Part shown: piece by piece, positions 50,369 to 61,233 of the stretch
How the letters are laid out: each line of letters begins with the position of its first letter
Position numbering within the stretch: position 1 is the stretch's first letter
DNA from: Actinopolymorpha singaporensis
Lineage (GTDB): Bacteria; Actinomycetota; Actinomycetes; Propionibacteriales; Actinopolymorphaceae
NCBI RefSeq assembly: GCF_900104745.1
Contig: NZ_LT629732.1
Span: 4,947,981 to 5,011,980, forward strand
Reading direction: 5' to 3'
DNA: 64,000 nt
Translations under genes and position numbers: made by a program
Notes under the pieces: model-generated
What the model saw: the letters and a program-made list of their open reading frames with translations, nothing else
Databases searched by the model: none
Told to the model about the DNA's origin: nothing

Positions 50369-51313
50369 GTGTCCGCACAGATGACGACGACGACGGCGGT
50401 GGGCGCGCGCAACGACGCGCCCACCGCCAAGAAGAAGAAGTCCAGGGACCGCTCGGAGCGGGCCGCCTACCTTTACCTCATTCCGGCGTACGTGGTGTTC
50501 GGGTTCTTCCTGCTCTACCCGCTGCTGCACGGTGTGTGGATCTCGTTGTACGACTGGGACGGCCTGACGCCGGCCACCTGGGTGGGTATCGGCAACTACA
50601 CCGACGCGCTGTCGGATCCCATGCTGCGCAAGGCGTTCACGCACTCCGCGGTGCTGATCGTCTTCTACGCCGTCATCCCGATCCTGCTGGCACTGCTGCT
50701 GACCGGGGTGATGACGCATGCGACGAAGCTGAAGCGGCTGTCGTTCTTCCGGGTCGTCATCTTCCTTCCCCAGGTGGTCGCCTCGGTCGTGGTGGCCACC
50801 ACCTGGACCGCGATCTACGCACCGGACGGCGTGCTCAACAAGGCGCTGTCACTGGTCGGCCTGGAGGCCGTCACCCGTCCCTGGCTGGGTGACTTCGCCT
50901 GGGCGCTGCCCGCGGTGGGCCTGATCGGCACCTGGGTCGAGATCGGCCTGTGCCTGGTGCTGTTCCTCGCCGGGGTGTCCCAGATCGAGCCGGAACTGTA
51001 CGAGGCCGCCCGCCTCGACGGCGCGGGCGCGGTCCGGGAGTTCTTCGCGGTCACCCTGCCCGGCCTGCGCCCGCAGATCGCGGTGGCGATGACGCTCACC
51101 GTGGTCGCCGGCCTGAAGAGCTTCGACCTCATCTTCGTCGCCACCCGCGGCGGGCCCGGCACGTCGACGACGGTGCCCGGCTTCGAGGTCTACCACCGCG
51201 CCTTCGACCTCAACCAGGTCGGTTCGGCGTGTGCCGTCGGCATCCTGCTGACGGTCGTCATCCTGATCGTCACCACCCTGATCCAGCGGATCGACCCCGG
51301 GGAGCGCGCGTGA
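50369..51313 (+). CDS. ABC sugar transporter permease 1 (MalF type)
   Basis: The 314-residue permease has six membrane helices after a basic N-terminal tail (PTAKKKKSRDRSERAAYL). The cytoplasmic EAA loop reads ELYEAARLDGAGAVREFFAV. FFRVVIFLPQVVASVVVATT and GGPGTSTTVPGFEVYHRAF are typical of the MalF-type subunit. GTG 50369 is used; an ATG four codons later is possible. The downstream permease starts within its stop codon. Confidence 0.9.
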   Translation: MSAQMTTTTAVGARNDAPTAKKKKSRDRSERAAYLYLIPAYVVFGFFLLYPLLHGVWISLYDWDGLTPATWVGIGNYTDALSDPMLRKAFTHSAVLIVFYAVIPILLALLLTGVMTHATKLKRLSFFRVVIFLPQVVASVVVATTWTAIYAPDGVLNKALSLVGLEAVTRPWLGDFAWALPAVGLIGTWVEIGLCLVLFLAGVSQIEPELYEAARLDGAGAVREFFAVTLPGLRPQIAVAMTLTVVAGLKSFDLIFVATRGGPGTSTTVPGFEVYHRAFDLNQVGSACAVGILLTVVILIVTTLIQRIDPGERA

Positions 51314-52128
51314 TCTCCAAGCGGGAAGCCACACTGAACTACCTCATTCTCGGGGTCTTCGCGATCATCGCGTTGTTTCCGCTGCTCGGCGTGCTCACCT
51401 CGGCGCTGACCGACCCGTCGGAGTCGTCGGCGTCGCTGACGTTCCCCACCTCGCCGCACTTCGAGAACTTCCTGACCGCGTGGAACGAGGGTCACTTCGG
51501 GACCTACATGCGGTCCAGCGTCCTGGTCACGGTGAGCGTGGTGGTGATCTCCTCACTCCTCGCCGTGCTGGCGGGGTACGCCTTCGCCACCATGCGGTTC
51601 CGGGGCCAGTCGGTGTTGTTCTACATCCTTCTGCTGGGCCTGATGGTGCCGAGCGAGGCGCTGATCATCCCGCTGTACTACGACCTGCGCGGCGTCGGGC
51701 TCACCGACACCTACTGGGCGCTGATCTTCCCGCAGGTCGCCCAGTCCCTGGCGTTCTGCACGTTCTGGATGCGGTCGTTCTTCCGCGGTATCCCGACCAG
51801 CCTGATCGAGGCGGCCAAGCTGGACGGCGCCACCCGGTGGTCGGTGCTGTGGCGGATCCTGGTGCCGATCAGCCGGCCCGCCCTGCTGACGATGGCGATG
51901 CTCGTGTTCATGTGGACGTGGAACGAGTTCCTGATGCCACTGGTGATGATCACCAGCGAGAACCTCCGCACGGCACCGCTCGGTCTGGCGTTCTTCCAGG
52001 GCCAGCACACCTCGCAGTTCTCCCTGCTGGCCGCGGGGGCGACGATCGTCGCCGCGCCGGTGGTGATCGTCTACCTGTTCCTGCAGCGGCACTTCATCGC
52101 CGGGATGCTGGCCGGGGCGGTCAAGTAG
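51310..52128 (+). CDS. ABC sugar transporter permease 2 (MalG type)
   Basis: This 272-residue MalG-type permease has six helices and the EAA loop SLIEAAKLDGATRWSVLWRI. MWTWNEFLMPLVMI is conserved in carbohydrate permeases. GTG 51310 overlaps the previous stop. No ATP-binding gene follows, so a shared multi-sugar ATPase (MsiK type) encoded elsewhere should energise the transporter. Confidence 0.9.
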   Translation: MISKREATLNYLILGVFAIIALFPLLGVLTSALTDPSESSASLTFPTSPHFENFLTAWNEGHFGTYMRSSVLVTVSVVVISSLLAVLAGYAFATMRFRGQSVLFYILLLGLMVPSEALIIPLYYDLRGVGLTDTYWALIFPQVAQSLAFCTFWMRSFFRGIPTSLIEAAKLDGATRWSVLWRILVPISRPALLTMAMLVFMWTWNEFLMPLVMITSENLRTAPLGLAFFQGQHTSQFSLLAAGATIVAAPVVIVYLFLQRHFIAGMLAGAVK

Positions 52129-52181
52129 CCAACGGGTTCCGCGCCGCCCTGACCCCTCCCCCGTGGGTTTACGGTGGCGCG

Positions 52182-53195
52182 GTGATCTCCTCCGTACGTT
52201 CACCCGGCGCCACCCCGCAGCACCCGCGTCCGCGTGCGCGGCGGGGTGCCGCGGCCGGCTCGGGCATCGACGTGCCGGTGGACGAGCACATCGGGCTGGC
52301 CTGCTGGAGCGGGCTCTCGTCGGTGATGGAGTGCGCCCACCGCCACGACGACATCGAGGTCAACCTCGCCGAGGGCGGTGCGCTGACGTACCTTTTCGGC
52401 GGTGTGCCGGTGGAGATCGCACCGGGTACGGCCGCGGCGTTCTGGGCCGCGGTTCCCCACCAGTTGGTGCGCGCGCCCGCACACACCCGGGTGCACTGGA
52501 TCACGATCCCGCTGGACCGATTCCTGCGCTGGGGGCTGACCGACGGTCTGGTCGGCCGGTTGCTCCAGGGACAGCCACTGGTCGCGGCGACCAGCGCCGG
52601 CACTCTGGACGCGAGTGGCTTCGAGCGCTGGTCGGCGGATCTGTCCACCGGTGACCCGGAGCTGCGGGACATCGCCCTGCTGGAGATTCAGGCCTGGATC
52701 CGCCGGCTGGCCCGCGGCGCCACCCCGGTCGAGGCGGTCGCCGACGCCGAGGCGGCATCCGGCGGCGAGACGGCGGTGGAACGGGCCGCGACGATGGCGA
52801 GGTTCATCGCCGAACGCTTCCGCGAACCTCTCACCGTCGCCGACATCGCCGCCGCCGTGCACGTGCATCCACACCACGCGATGGGCGTCTTCCGGAACGT
52901 CGTGGGCACCACGCTGGGCGCCTACCTCACCCAGTGCCGTGTGGCCGAGGCGCAACGCCTGCTGCTCACCACCGGCGCCGGCATGGCGGAAATCGCCCAC
53001 GCCGCGGGGTTCGGGTCACAGAGCAGGTTCTACTCCTGCTTCACCGCGGCCTGCGGGGAGCCACCCGGCGCCTACCGCCGCCGGCACGAGGAGGCGCGTC
53101 AGCCCTCGAGCGAGGCACCCAGGGACGCCAGCGCGTCGTCGGTCAGCCGGAACACCGTCCACTCCTCCATGGGAACGGCGCCAAGAGATCGGTAG
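52182..53195 (+). CDS. AraC-family transcriptional regulator
   Basis: The 337-residue protein has an N-terminal cupin-like sensor (AHRHDDIEVNLAEGG, AAFWAAVPHQLVRAPAHTR) and a C-terminal double helix-turn-helix: PLTVADIAAAVHVHPHHAMG and MAEIAHAAGFGSQSRFYSCF. It follows the permease genes by 53 bases and may respond to the transported sugar. Its final 97 bases overlap the end of the convergent GNAT gene, so the last 32 codons are outside the family core. GTG 52182 lacks a strong ribosome site. Confidence 0.85.
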   Translation: MISSVRSPGATPQHPRPRARRGAAAGSGIDVPVDEHIGLACWSGLSSVMECAHRHDDIEVNLAEGGALTYLFGGVPVEIAPGTAAAFWAAVPHQLVRAPAHTRVHWITIPLDRFLRWGLTDGLVGRLLQGQPLVAATSAGTLDASGFERWSADLSTGDPELRDIALLEIQAWIRRLARGATPVEAVADAEAASGGETAVERAATMARFIAERFREPLTVADIAAAVHVHPHHAMGVFRNVVGTTLGAYLTQCRVAEAQRLLLTTGAGMAEIAHAAGFGSQSRFYSCFTAACGEPPGAYRRRHEEARQPSSEAPRDASASSVSRNTVHSSMGTAPRDR

Positions 53196-53608
53196 AAGCC
53201 GATCGACGGCTCGTTCCAGTCCAGCACCGACCACTCCAGCCGTGCGTAACCGCGCTGGACGCACTCCTCCGCCAGCGCTGTCAACAGCGCCTTGCCCAGA
53301 CCGGCCTGCCGGTGCTGCGGCCGGACGAAGAGGTCCTCGAGGTAGATGCCGTGCGTGCCCCGCCAGGTGGAGAAGTTCAGGAACCACAGGGCGCAGCCGA
53401 CGACCTCGCCCGCCACCTCGGCGACATGCCCGAACAACGCCGGTCGCGGGTCGCCACCGGCCCGGCCACCGAACAGGGCTGTCTCGAGGTCCTCGGAGGT
53501 GAGAGTGCACTCGCCCGAGGCGTGTTCGTACGCGGCGAGTTCGTGCACCAGCTTCACCACCGCGTCGACGTCGGACCGGCGGACACGCCGCACGCGCGGG
53601 TCGGGCAC
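53099..53608 (-). CDS. GNAT acetyltransferase (diamine N-acetyltransferase-like)
   Basis: The 169-residue protein matches the spermidine/diamine acetyltransferase-like GNAT group: VKLVHELAAYEHASGECTLT, GIYLEDLFVRPQHRQAGLGK (acetyl-CoA loop) and RLEWSVLDWNEPSIGFYRSL. GTG 53608 has GAGGAGG upstream. The substrate could be a polyamine or amino acid derivative. It overlaps the tail of the AraC gene on the other strand. Confidence 0.82.
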   Translation of the reverse strand: MPDPRVRRVRRSDVDAVVKLVHELAAYEHASGECTLTSEDLETALFGGRAGGDPRPALFGHVAEVAGEVVGCALWFLNFSTWRGTHGIYLEDLFVRPQHRQAGLGKALLTALAEECVQRGYARLEWSVLDWNEPSIGFYRSLGAVPMEEWTVFRLTDDALASLGASLEG

Positions 53609-53824
53609 AGGTTCCTCCTCAGGCGTCCCGGAGCGGTCGGCCAATGCTGGCACATCGTTGCCCGGCGAGCCCGCCCGGTGGCCGGTTACTGTCGACAGTG
53701 GGAGAGCCCGAGACAACACAAGGTCACCCGCCCGCACGCTGGCACACCGGTCGTGCACGATCCGCCACGACATCACGTAGATCGCGCACATCTCGTACTC
53801 CCCCACGTCTGCGAGGTTCGGCAC

Positions 53825-54991
53825 ATGCTGCGACGCCTGTCCCTGCTGGGCGTTCTCACCGCGGTGACGATGCTCGGCACCTGGTCGGCCGCGAGTCCAC
53901 CCGGACGCGCGGCCGACGGGCTGGACGCGAGCAAGTTCGAGTTGACGAAGTCGGCGTACTCCCCGCTGGTGGACGACCTGGACTCCGCACTCCCCAACGT
54001 CTCCGTGTCCACGGTGATCCGCGACACCGACCGCAGCGCACACCGGTGTGTGCCGCAGGCGGCCGAACTCGTCGCCGCGTTCTGCTGGAACGAGGAGGAC
54101 TCGAGTACCCAGGCGTGGTATCCGCAGGCCATCACGACGACGGCGGACGCCAACTCCCGCGGCACCTACGCGGGCTCCACGGTGATCCTGGCCAGTTGGT
54201 ACGACGCGGACGACGACGGTATCGACAAGGGCGTGCGGCTGACCTTCGTGGACTGGTCGGATCCGTCGGCTCCGACGTACCGCCACACGCTGCTCGTCGA
54301 GCCCTACACTCGCGCGGACGGGAAGGTGTCGTTCCGGCCGATCAGGCTGCACGCCGGCGGGATGTTCTGGTACGGCCACCATCTCTACCTCGCCGACACC
54401 TGGAACGGCTTCCGCGTCTTCGACCTGCGCCACATCTGGCGGGTGGCCACGGGCGACCCCACCAGCATCGGGCTGCAGCCGGATGGGACGTACCAGGCAC
54501 ACGGCCTCTCCTACGTCGTGCCGCAGGTGTTCACCTACACGCAGTCGACCACCGGCGGCGCACTGCCGATCCGGTTCTCCGCGGTGTCCCTGGACCGCAC
54601 CAGCACCCCGCACAGCCTGGTCGTGCCGGAGTACGGCTACCCCGGTGGCGGCACCCGGCTGGTGCGGTTTCCGCTGGACCGCGCCGGCCGGCTGCTCGCC
54701 ACGTCCGCCGACGGGAAGTCGCACGGGATCGAGGCCTACGACGTGTCGGTGACGAGCATGCAGGGGGCGGCGTCGATCCGCGGGAAGTTCTACCTGTCCA
54801 CCAGCGACGGAACGGCCAACCAGGGCGACCTCGCGACCTATGGGCCGGGCGGCGCGGTGCAGATGCACTACGACACGCTGCCGATCGGACCGGAGGACGT
54901 GTCCTACTGGCCGGGGCGGGACCAGTTGTGGTCGCTGACCGAGCATCCCAACCACCGTTCGGTCTTCGCGATCCGGCCCTCGGCGTACTGA
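53825..54991 (+). CDS. secreted protein of unknown function
   Basis: I do not recognise the family. The 388-residue protein has a signal peptide (LSLLGVLTAVTMLGTWSAAS) and a mature part rich in Trp, Tyr and Asp with repeating strand-like blocks, for example GMFWYGHHLYLADTWNGFRV, VVPEYGYPGGGTRLVRFPLD, GKFYLSTSDGTANQGDLATY and DQLWSLTEHPNHRSVFAIRP. This pattern suggests a beta-propeller. Two cysteines near residues 73 and 84 may form a disulfide. The preceding 216 bases from 53609 show no gene. Confidence 0.75.
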   Translation: MLRRLSLLGVLTAVTMLGTWSAASPPGRAADGLDASKFELTKSAYSPLVDDLDSALPNVSVSTVIRDTDRSAHRCVPQAAELVAAFCWNEEDSSTQAWYPQAITTTADANSRGTYAGSTVILASWYDADDDGIDKGVRLTFVDWSDPSAPTYRHTLLVEPYTRADGKVSFRPIRLHAGGMFWYGHHLYLADTWNGFRVFDLRHIWRVATGDPTSIGLQPDGTYQAHGLSYVVPQVFTYTQSTTGGALPIRFSAVSLDRTSTPHSLVVPEYGYPGGGTRLVRFPLDRAGRLLATSADGKSHGIEAYDVSVTSMQGAASIRGKFYLSTSDGTANQGDLATYGPGGAVQMHYDTLPIGPEDVSYWPGRDQLWSLTEHPNHRSVFAIRPSAY

Positions 54992-55048
54992 CCGGAGACG
55001 CCCCCGGCGCGGGTTGCAGCGTACATGCCCGCGTGGTTATATAGCGGC

Positions 55049-55438
55049 ATGGCGACGACCTTCGAGGTGCTGGCCGAGCCCACCCGGCGGCGCATCCTGG
55101 ACCTGTTGCTGGAGCGCCCGCGGTCGGTGGGTGAACTCGTCGACGAGCTGCGGCTCAGCCAACCCGGCACCTCCAAGCACCTGCGCGTCCTGCGGGACAG
55201 CGGCTTCGTCCGGGTGCGGCAGGACGCGCAGCGGCGGTGGTACGAGATCCGGCCCGAGCCCCTGGCCGAGGTGGACGCCTGGCTGGCGCCCTACCGCAGG
55301 CTCTGGGAGCACCACCTCGACGCGCTCGAACGCCACCTCGACGCGATGGCGGAGCCCGGGGCCGACGCCGGAGCCGACTCAGGCCTCGACCAGGGACCCG
55401 ACACCGGATCGGACGGCGATCCGGGAGGTGGGTCGTGA
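55049..55438 (+). CDS. ArsR-family transcriptional regulator
   Basis: The 129-residue winged-helix protein starts MATTFEVLAEPTRRRILDLL and has SVGELVDELRLSQPGTSKHL as recognition region, followed by RQDAQRRWYEIRPEPLAEVD. It lacks the Cys-x-Cys metal site and matches the group often paired with activator-of-Hsp90-type (SRPBCC) proteins, but none is adjacent. A TATATAG element lies seven bases before the ATG, so the message may be leaderless or the promoter very close. The last 30 residues are acidic and low complexity. Confidence 0.85.
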   Translation: MATTFEVLAEPTRRRILDLLLERPRSVGELVDELRLSQPGTSKHLRVLRDSGFVRVRQDAQRRWYEIRPEPLAEVDAWLAPYRRLWEHHLDALERHLDAMAEPGADAGADSGLDQGPDTGSDGDPGGGS

Positions 55439-55454
55439 CCATCCGCATGTGCAC

Positions 55455-55492
55455 GTCAAGGCGCCCCTGACAGCTGTCAGGGGCGCCTTGAC
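55455..55492. terminator. 38-base perfect palindrome between arsR-type gene and sdhB
   Basis: Two 19-base arms meet without a spacer (left arm starts GTCAAGGCGCCCC). It lies between convergent genes, so it most likely forms a very stable bidirectional terminator. Confidence 0.8.
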
Positions 55493-55509
55493 ATCGGCGT
55501 CGTGCGACC

Positions 55510-56252
55510 TCAGCGGCGGCGCCTGGTCGAGGCCCGCAGGAACTCTCTGTTCATGTCGGCGATGCTCTGCAGCGGAATCCCCTTCGGGCAGGCCGAGGTG
55601 CAGGCCCCGACATTCGTACAGCCGCCGAAGCCCTCCTCGTCCATGGCCGACACCATGTCCAGGACCCGCCCCTCGCGTTCGGGAGCACCCTGCGGCAGGG
55701 CGTTGAGGTGGTTGACCTTCGCGCTGGTGAACAACATCGCCGAGCCGTTCGGGCAGGCGGCCACACAGGCGCCGCAGCCGATGCACTCCGCGTGCTCGAA
55801 GGCGTAGTCGGCCGCCTCCTTGGGAACCGCGGTGGCGTGCGCGTCCGGCGCGCTGCCGGTCGGCGCGGTGATGTAACCGCCCGCCTGGATCACCCGGTCG
55901 AACGCCGAGCGGTCGACCACGAGGTCCTTCACCACCGGGAACGCCGCGGCCCGCCAGGGCTCCACGTCGATCGTGTCCCCGTCCTTGAAGTGCCGCATGT
56001 GCAGCTGACACGTGGTGGTGCGCTCGGGCCCGTGTGCCTGGCCGTTGATGACCATGCCGCATGCGCCGCAGATGCCCTCCCGGCAGTCGTGGTCGAAGGC
56101 CACCGGCTCCTCACCGCGCAGGATGAGGTCCTCGTTGAGGACGTCCAGCATCTCCAGGAAGGACATCTCGGGGCTGACGTCCTCGACCCGGTAGGTGACC
56201 ATGGCGCCCTTGTCGTCGGCGGAACGCTGCCGCCAGATGCGCAGGGTGAGGT

Positions 56253-56256
<4 letters not shown>
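55510..56256 (-). CDS. sdhB: succinate dehydrogenase/fumarate reductase iron-sulfur subunit
   Basis: The 248-residue subunit carries the three clusters between flavin and quinone. The [2Fe-2S] ligands are in [14 protein letters not shown]. The [4Fe-4S] motif is [17 protein letters not shown], and the [3Fe-4S] motif with its neighbour is [20 protein letters not shown] 56256 overlaps the sdhA stop by four bases. It is the last gene of sdhCAB. Confidence 0.95.
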
Positions 56257-58250
<1,994 letters not shown>

Positions 58251-58251
58251 G

Positions 58252-58956
58252 TCAGCTCACGACTCCGGTCATGACCGCGACGGGGACGACGAGGAAACCG
58301 GCCGTGAGCACCACCGCGAGGATGTTCGCGGTGGCCTTCAGGCCTCGGTCGCGGGCACGGTTGTTGGCGCCGAGGGTCTGCGCGGCACTCCAGAAGCCGT
58401 GCCGGATGTGCAGTCCCAGGGCGAGCATGGCGAGGATGTAGACGATGTTGACGTACCACACGCGGAAGTCGGCGACCACGTTCTCGTACGGGTGGTGCGG
58501 CCGCGCGAGCGGGTTGATGGTGAGGGTGGTCAGGTCGAGGATGTGCCACACGATGAACAGGCCGAGGATGACTCCTCCCCAGCGCATCGTGCGGGTGGCG
58601 TAGCTGGTGCGCGCCGGCGGGCGATGCTGGTACCTGCTCGGCCGGGCCGACACGTCCCGGCGGCTCAGCTGGTACGCCGCGACGCCGTGGGCGACGACGG
58701 CGCCGACCAGCGCCACGCGCTGCACCCAGAGGTAGCCCGACGAGGGAAGAGCCGGCGAACCGATGGTCCGCAGCCAGCCGGCGTAGTGGTTGAACTCCGC
58801 CGCGCCGAAGAAGATCTTGAGATTGCCGAGCATGTGGACGACCAGGAAGGCCAGCATGATCACGCCGGTGCCGGCCATGACCGCTTTCTTGCCGATGGTC
58901 GAGGACCACAGCGTTCGGACAACGGACGGTCGCGCCGCACCTGTCGCCAATGCCAT
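58252..58956 (-). CDS. sdhC: succinate dehydrogenase cytochrome b subunit
   Basis: This 234-residue single membrane anchor has five helices and probable heme-ligand histidines in [40 protein letters not shown] and [13 protein letters not shown]. One fused anchor with two hemes is the Bacillus-like type B arrangement. A GGGGAC ribosome site supports ATG 58956. It is the first gene of the operon and is divergent from a LysR-type regulator. Confidence 0.92.
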   Translation of the reverse strand: MALATGAARPSVVRTLWSSTIGKKAVMAGTGVIMLAFLVVHMLGNLKIFFGAAEFNHYAGWLRTIGSPALPSSGYLWVQRVALVGAVVAHGVAAYQLSRRDVSARPSRYQHRPPARTSYATRTMRWGGVILGLFIVWHILDLTTLTINPLARPHHPYENVVADFRVWYVNIVYILAMLALGLHIRHGFWSAAQTLGANNRARDRGLKATANILAVVLTAGFLVVPVAVMTGVVS

Positions 58957-59015
58957 GAGTCCCCACGGTAGAAGGCGGTTGGCGACAGGTCCAAGACATG
59001 GATTGGCTCGTTTCG

Positions 59016-59030
59016 ATAGTTGTCAGCTAT
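59016..59030. promoter_or_regulatory. LysR box ATAG-N7-CTAT
   Basis: ATAGTTGTCAGCTAT fits the T-N11-A rule for LysR regulators and lies between sdhC and the LysR gene, ten bases before the likely LysR start. Confidence 0.6.
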
Positions 59031-59039
59031 GGTGACGGA

Positions 59040-60092
59040 GTGCAGTTGCAGCAGCTCGCCTACTTCGTGGCGGTCGCCGAACTCCGGCACTTCACCCGGG
59101 CCGCCGAGCACGTGCACGTCGCCCAGCCGTCGCTGTCCCAGCAGATCCGAGCGCTGGAACGCGAGCTCGGCGCCGAGCTCTTCCGCCGGGCCCGGGGCAA
59201 CATCGCGTTGACAGACGCCGGCGAGGCGCTGCTCCCCCTGGCCCGCAGGATCCTCGCCGACACCGACACCGCCCGGCTGGAGGTTCAGGAACTCGTCCAG
59301 CTGCGCCGCGGCCGGGTACGCCTGGGAGCCACGCCGAGCCTGTGCACCGGCCTGCTGCCCGACGTGCTCCGGGCGTACCACCTGCAGTACCCCGGCATCC
59401 ACCTGATCATCGAGGAGGCCGGCTCGCGTGATCTCGTCCGCGAGGTCGCCACCGGCAACCTCGACCTCGCCCTGTTGATCCTGCCGCTGCAAAGCCACGA
59501 TCCGGCGCTGGCGACCACCGAGCTCCTGCGGGAGGAATTGGTGGTGGTGTCGCCGGCCTCGGAACCGCCGCTGTGGGAGGGCGGGCGGCTGCGGATCGAG
59601 GATCTGCGCGACCAGCCGCTGGTGATGTTCCGGCGGGGGTACGACCTGCGCGAGTTCACCCTCGGCGCCTGCCGCGCGGCCGGATTCGAGCCGACGTTCG
59701 CCGTCGAGGGCGGCGAGATGGACGCCGTACTCGGCTTCGTGGAGGCCGGCCTCGGCCTGGCCGTGGTGCCCCGGATGGTGGCCGACCGGCGCGACTCCGT
59801 ACGCGTGACCCGGTTCGCCGACCCCGGGCTGCACCGCACCATCGGGCTCGGCCGCCGCAACGACGTCGAGCCGCCGCGCGCCGCCCGGGAGCTGCAACGG
59901 GTGCTGGTCGACTACCTCGCCAGGGCCGCCGACGCGAACGACCTCCCGCCGGGCACCCGAGCGATCCGGGCCGGGAGTGGGGCCGGGCGCCGCCGGCGTA
60001 CGCCCAGGGCCGCAGCGTCGGCCGTTCCACCCGAGTCCGTGGCCGAGTCCGAGGCCGATTCCGATTCCCGGTCCGCGTCCGGGGCGGAGTAG
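59040..60092 (+). CDS. LysR-family transcriptional regulator
   Basis: The 350-residue protein begins VQLQQLAYFVAVAELRHFTR with the helix-turn-helix AEHVHVAQPSLSQQIRALER, and has a periplasmic-binding-like effector domain (VRLGATPSLCTGLLPDVLRA, GFVEAGLGLAVVPRMVADR). The tail is a Ser/Glu/Asp-rich extension. I prefer GTG 59040 because the LysR box lies directly upstream; ATG 58998 would put the box inside the gene. It likely controls itself and the divergent sdhCAB. Confidence 0.87.
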   Translation: MQLQQLAYFVAVAELRHFTRAAEHVHVAQPSLSQQIRALERELGAELFRRARGNIALTDAGEALLPLARRILADTDTARLEVQELVQLRRGRVRLGATPSLCTGLLPDVLRAYHLQYPGIHLIIEEAGSRDLVREVATGNLDLALLILPLQSHDPALATTELLREELVVVSPASEPPLWEGGRLRIEDLRDQPLVMFRRGYDLREFTLGACRAAGFEPTFAVEGGEMDAVLGFVEAGLGLAVVPRMVADRRDSVRVTRFADPGLHRTIGLGRRNDVEPPRAARELQRVLVDYLARAADANDLPPGTRAIRAGSGAGRRRRTPRAAASAVPPESVAESEADSDSRSASGAE

Positions 60093-60173
60093 CGGTTCGC
60101 ACGGCCGCCCCTACCCTCCCGAACCACCCCTACCTCCCCGGTCACCACCTCCCCGGTCACCCGGACGCCGAGG

Positions 60174-61226
60174 TCAGGACTCGCGGACCACGTCCTCCGG
60201 ATCCTTGTCCGGCCGCAGCCCGCGCCAGACGGGGTGGCGCAGGCGCCCGTCCCGCGTCCACTCCGAGAACGCCACCTCGCCGACCAGCACCGGCCGGACC
60301 CAGTGGGCGCCGCGCGCCTCCGCCGTGGGCAGCCGCTGGTCGAACGGCTGGGTGCGTTGCTCCAGCGGTGCCAGCCGGGCGGTCAGGTCCGCCAGCTTGT
60401 CCTGGTTGAAGCCGGTGCCGACCCGTCCCGCGTACACCAGCCGCCCCTCGTCGTACACGCCGCACAGCAGGGCGCCGAACGTACCGGCCCGCGAGCCCTC
60501 GCCGACCCGCCAGCCGGCGATCACCACCTCCTGGGTGCGGAGGTTCTTGACCTTCACCCAGGAGGCGCTGCGCCGCCCCGGCTCGTACGGCGAGGAGAGG
60601 CGCTTCGCGACCACGCCCTCCAGGCCCTGGTCCCGGCTGGTGCGCAGCGCGGCGTCCCCTGCTCCCACGAACGCGGGCGGGACCTGGCAGTACGGGCCGG
60701 CCAGGCCGAGGCCGTCCAGTGCTTCCCGGCGAACGGTGTAGGGGCTGGCCAGCAGCGAGAAGCCGTCCAGGGCCAGCAGGTCGAAGATGAGGTAGACCAC
60801 CGGCGGTCTGCTGCTGCCGGTGCTGCTGCCGGTGCCGGTCGCGCCGGTGCCACGGCGGCGTCCGCGCCCGGAGCCGGGGCCGTGCATGCGGGCCTGGAGC
60901 AGCTCGAAGCTCGGCCGTCCGCGCTCGTCGAGCGCCACCACCTCCCCGTCCAGAACGCAGCGCCGGCCCGGCAGGAGGTCGGCGAGTGCACCAACCTCCG
61001 GGTACGTACCGGTGTAGTCGCGGCCGGAACGCCCGAGGAGCACGACCTGCCCGTCGGCGACGTAGGCGATCGCCCGGACTCCGTCCCACTTCATCTCGAA
61101 CGCCCACCGGTGCTGGTCGGCGGCCGGCGGCATCGGTCCGGGCGTCGCCAGCATCGGCGCGACGTGCCCCGGCCCGGCGAGTCCGGGCAGTCCGGGGAGT
61201 CCGGGGTGTCCGGGGTGTTCGGTCAC
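60174..61226 (-). CDS. ATP-dependent DNA ligase
   Basis: The 350-residue ligase joins nicked DNA using ATP. The adenylation motif is FEMKWDGVRAIAY with the nucleotide-binding Lys. RCVLDGEVVALDERGRPSFE, YLIFDLLALDGFSLL, EGVVAKRLSSPYEPGRR and WVKVKNLRTQEVVIAGW are further nucleotidyltransferase motifs. The oligonucleotide-binding domain follows. Gly/Pro-rich stretches at the N-terminus and around residues 115-140 are non-conserved. It resembles stand-alone LigC/LigD-ligase-domain proteins; no Ku or LigD polymerase gene is nearby. It starts seven bases downstream of the methylase stop on the same strand. Confidence 0.9.
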   Translation of the reverse strand: MTEHPGHPGLPGLPGLAGPGHVAPMLATPGPMPPAADQHRWAFEMKWDGVRAIAYVADGQVVLLGRSGRDYTGTYPEVGALADLLPGRRCVLDGEVVALDERGRPSFELLQARMHGPGSGRGRRRGTGATGTGSSTGSSRPPVVYLIFDLLALDGFSLLASPYTVRREALDGLGLAGPYCQVPPAFVGAGDAALRTSRDQGLEGVVAKRLSSPYEPGRRSASWVKVKNLRTQEVVIAGWRVGEGSRAGTFGALLCGVYDEGRLVYAGRVGTGFNQDKLADLTARLAPLEQRTQPFDQRLPTAEARGAHWVRPVLVGEVAFSEWTRDGRLRHPVWRGLRPDKDPEDVVRES

Positions 61227-61233
61227 CCCCCGA

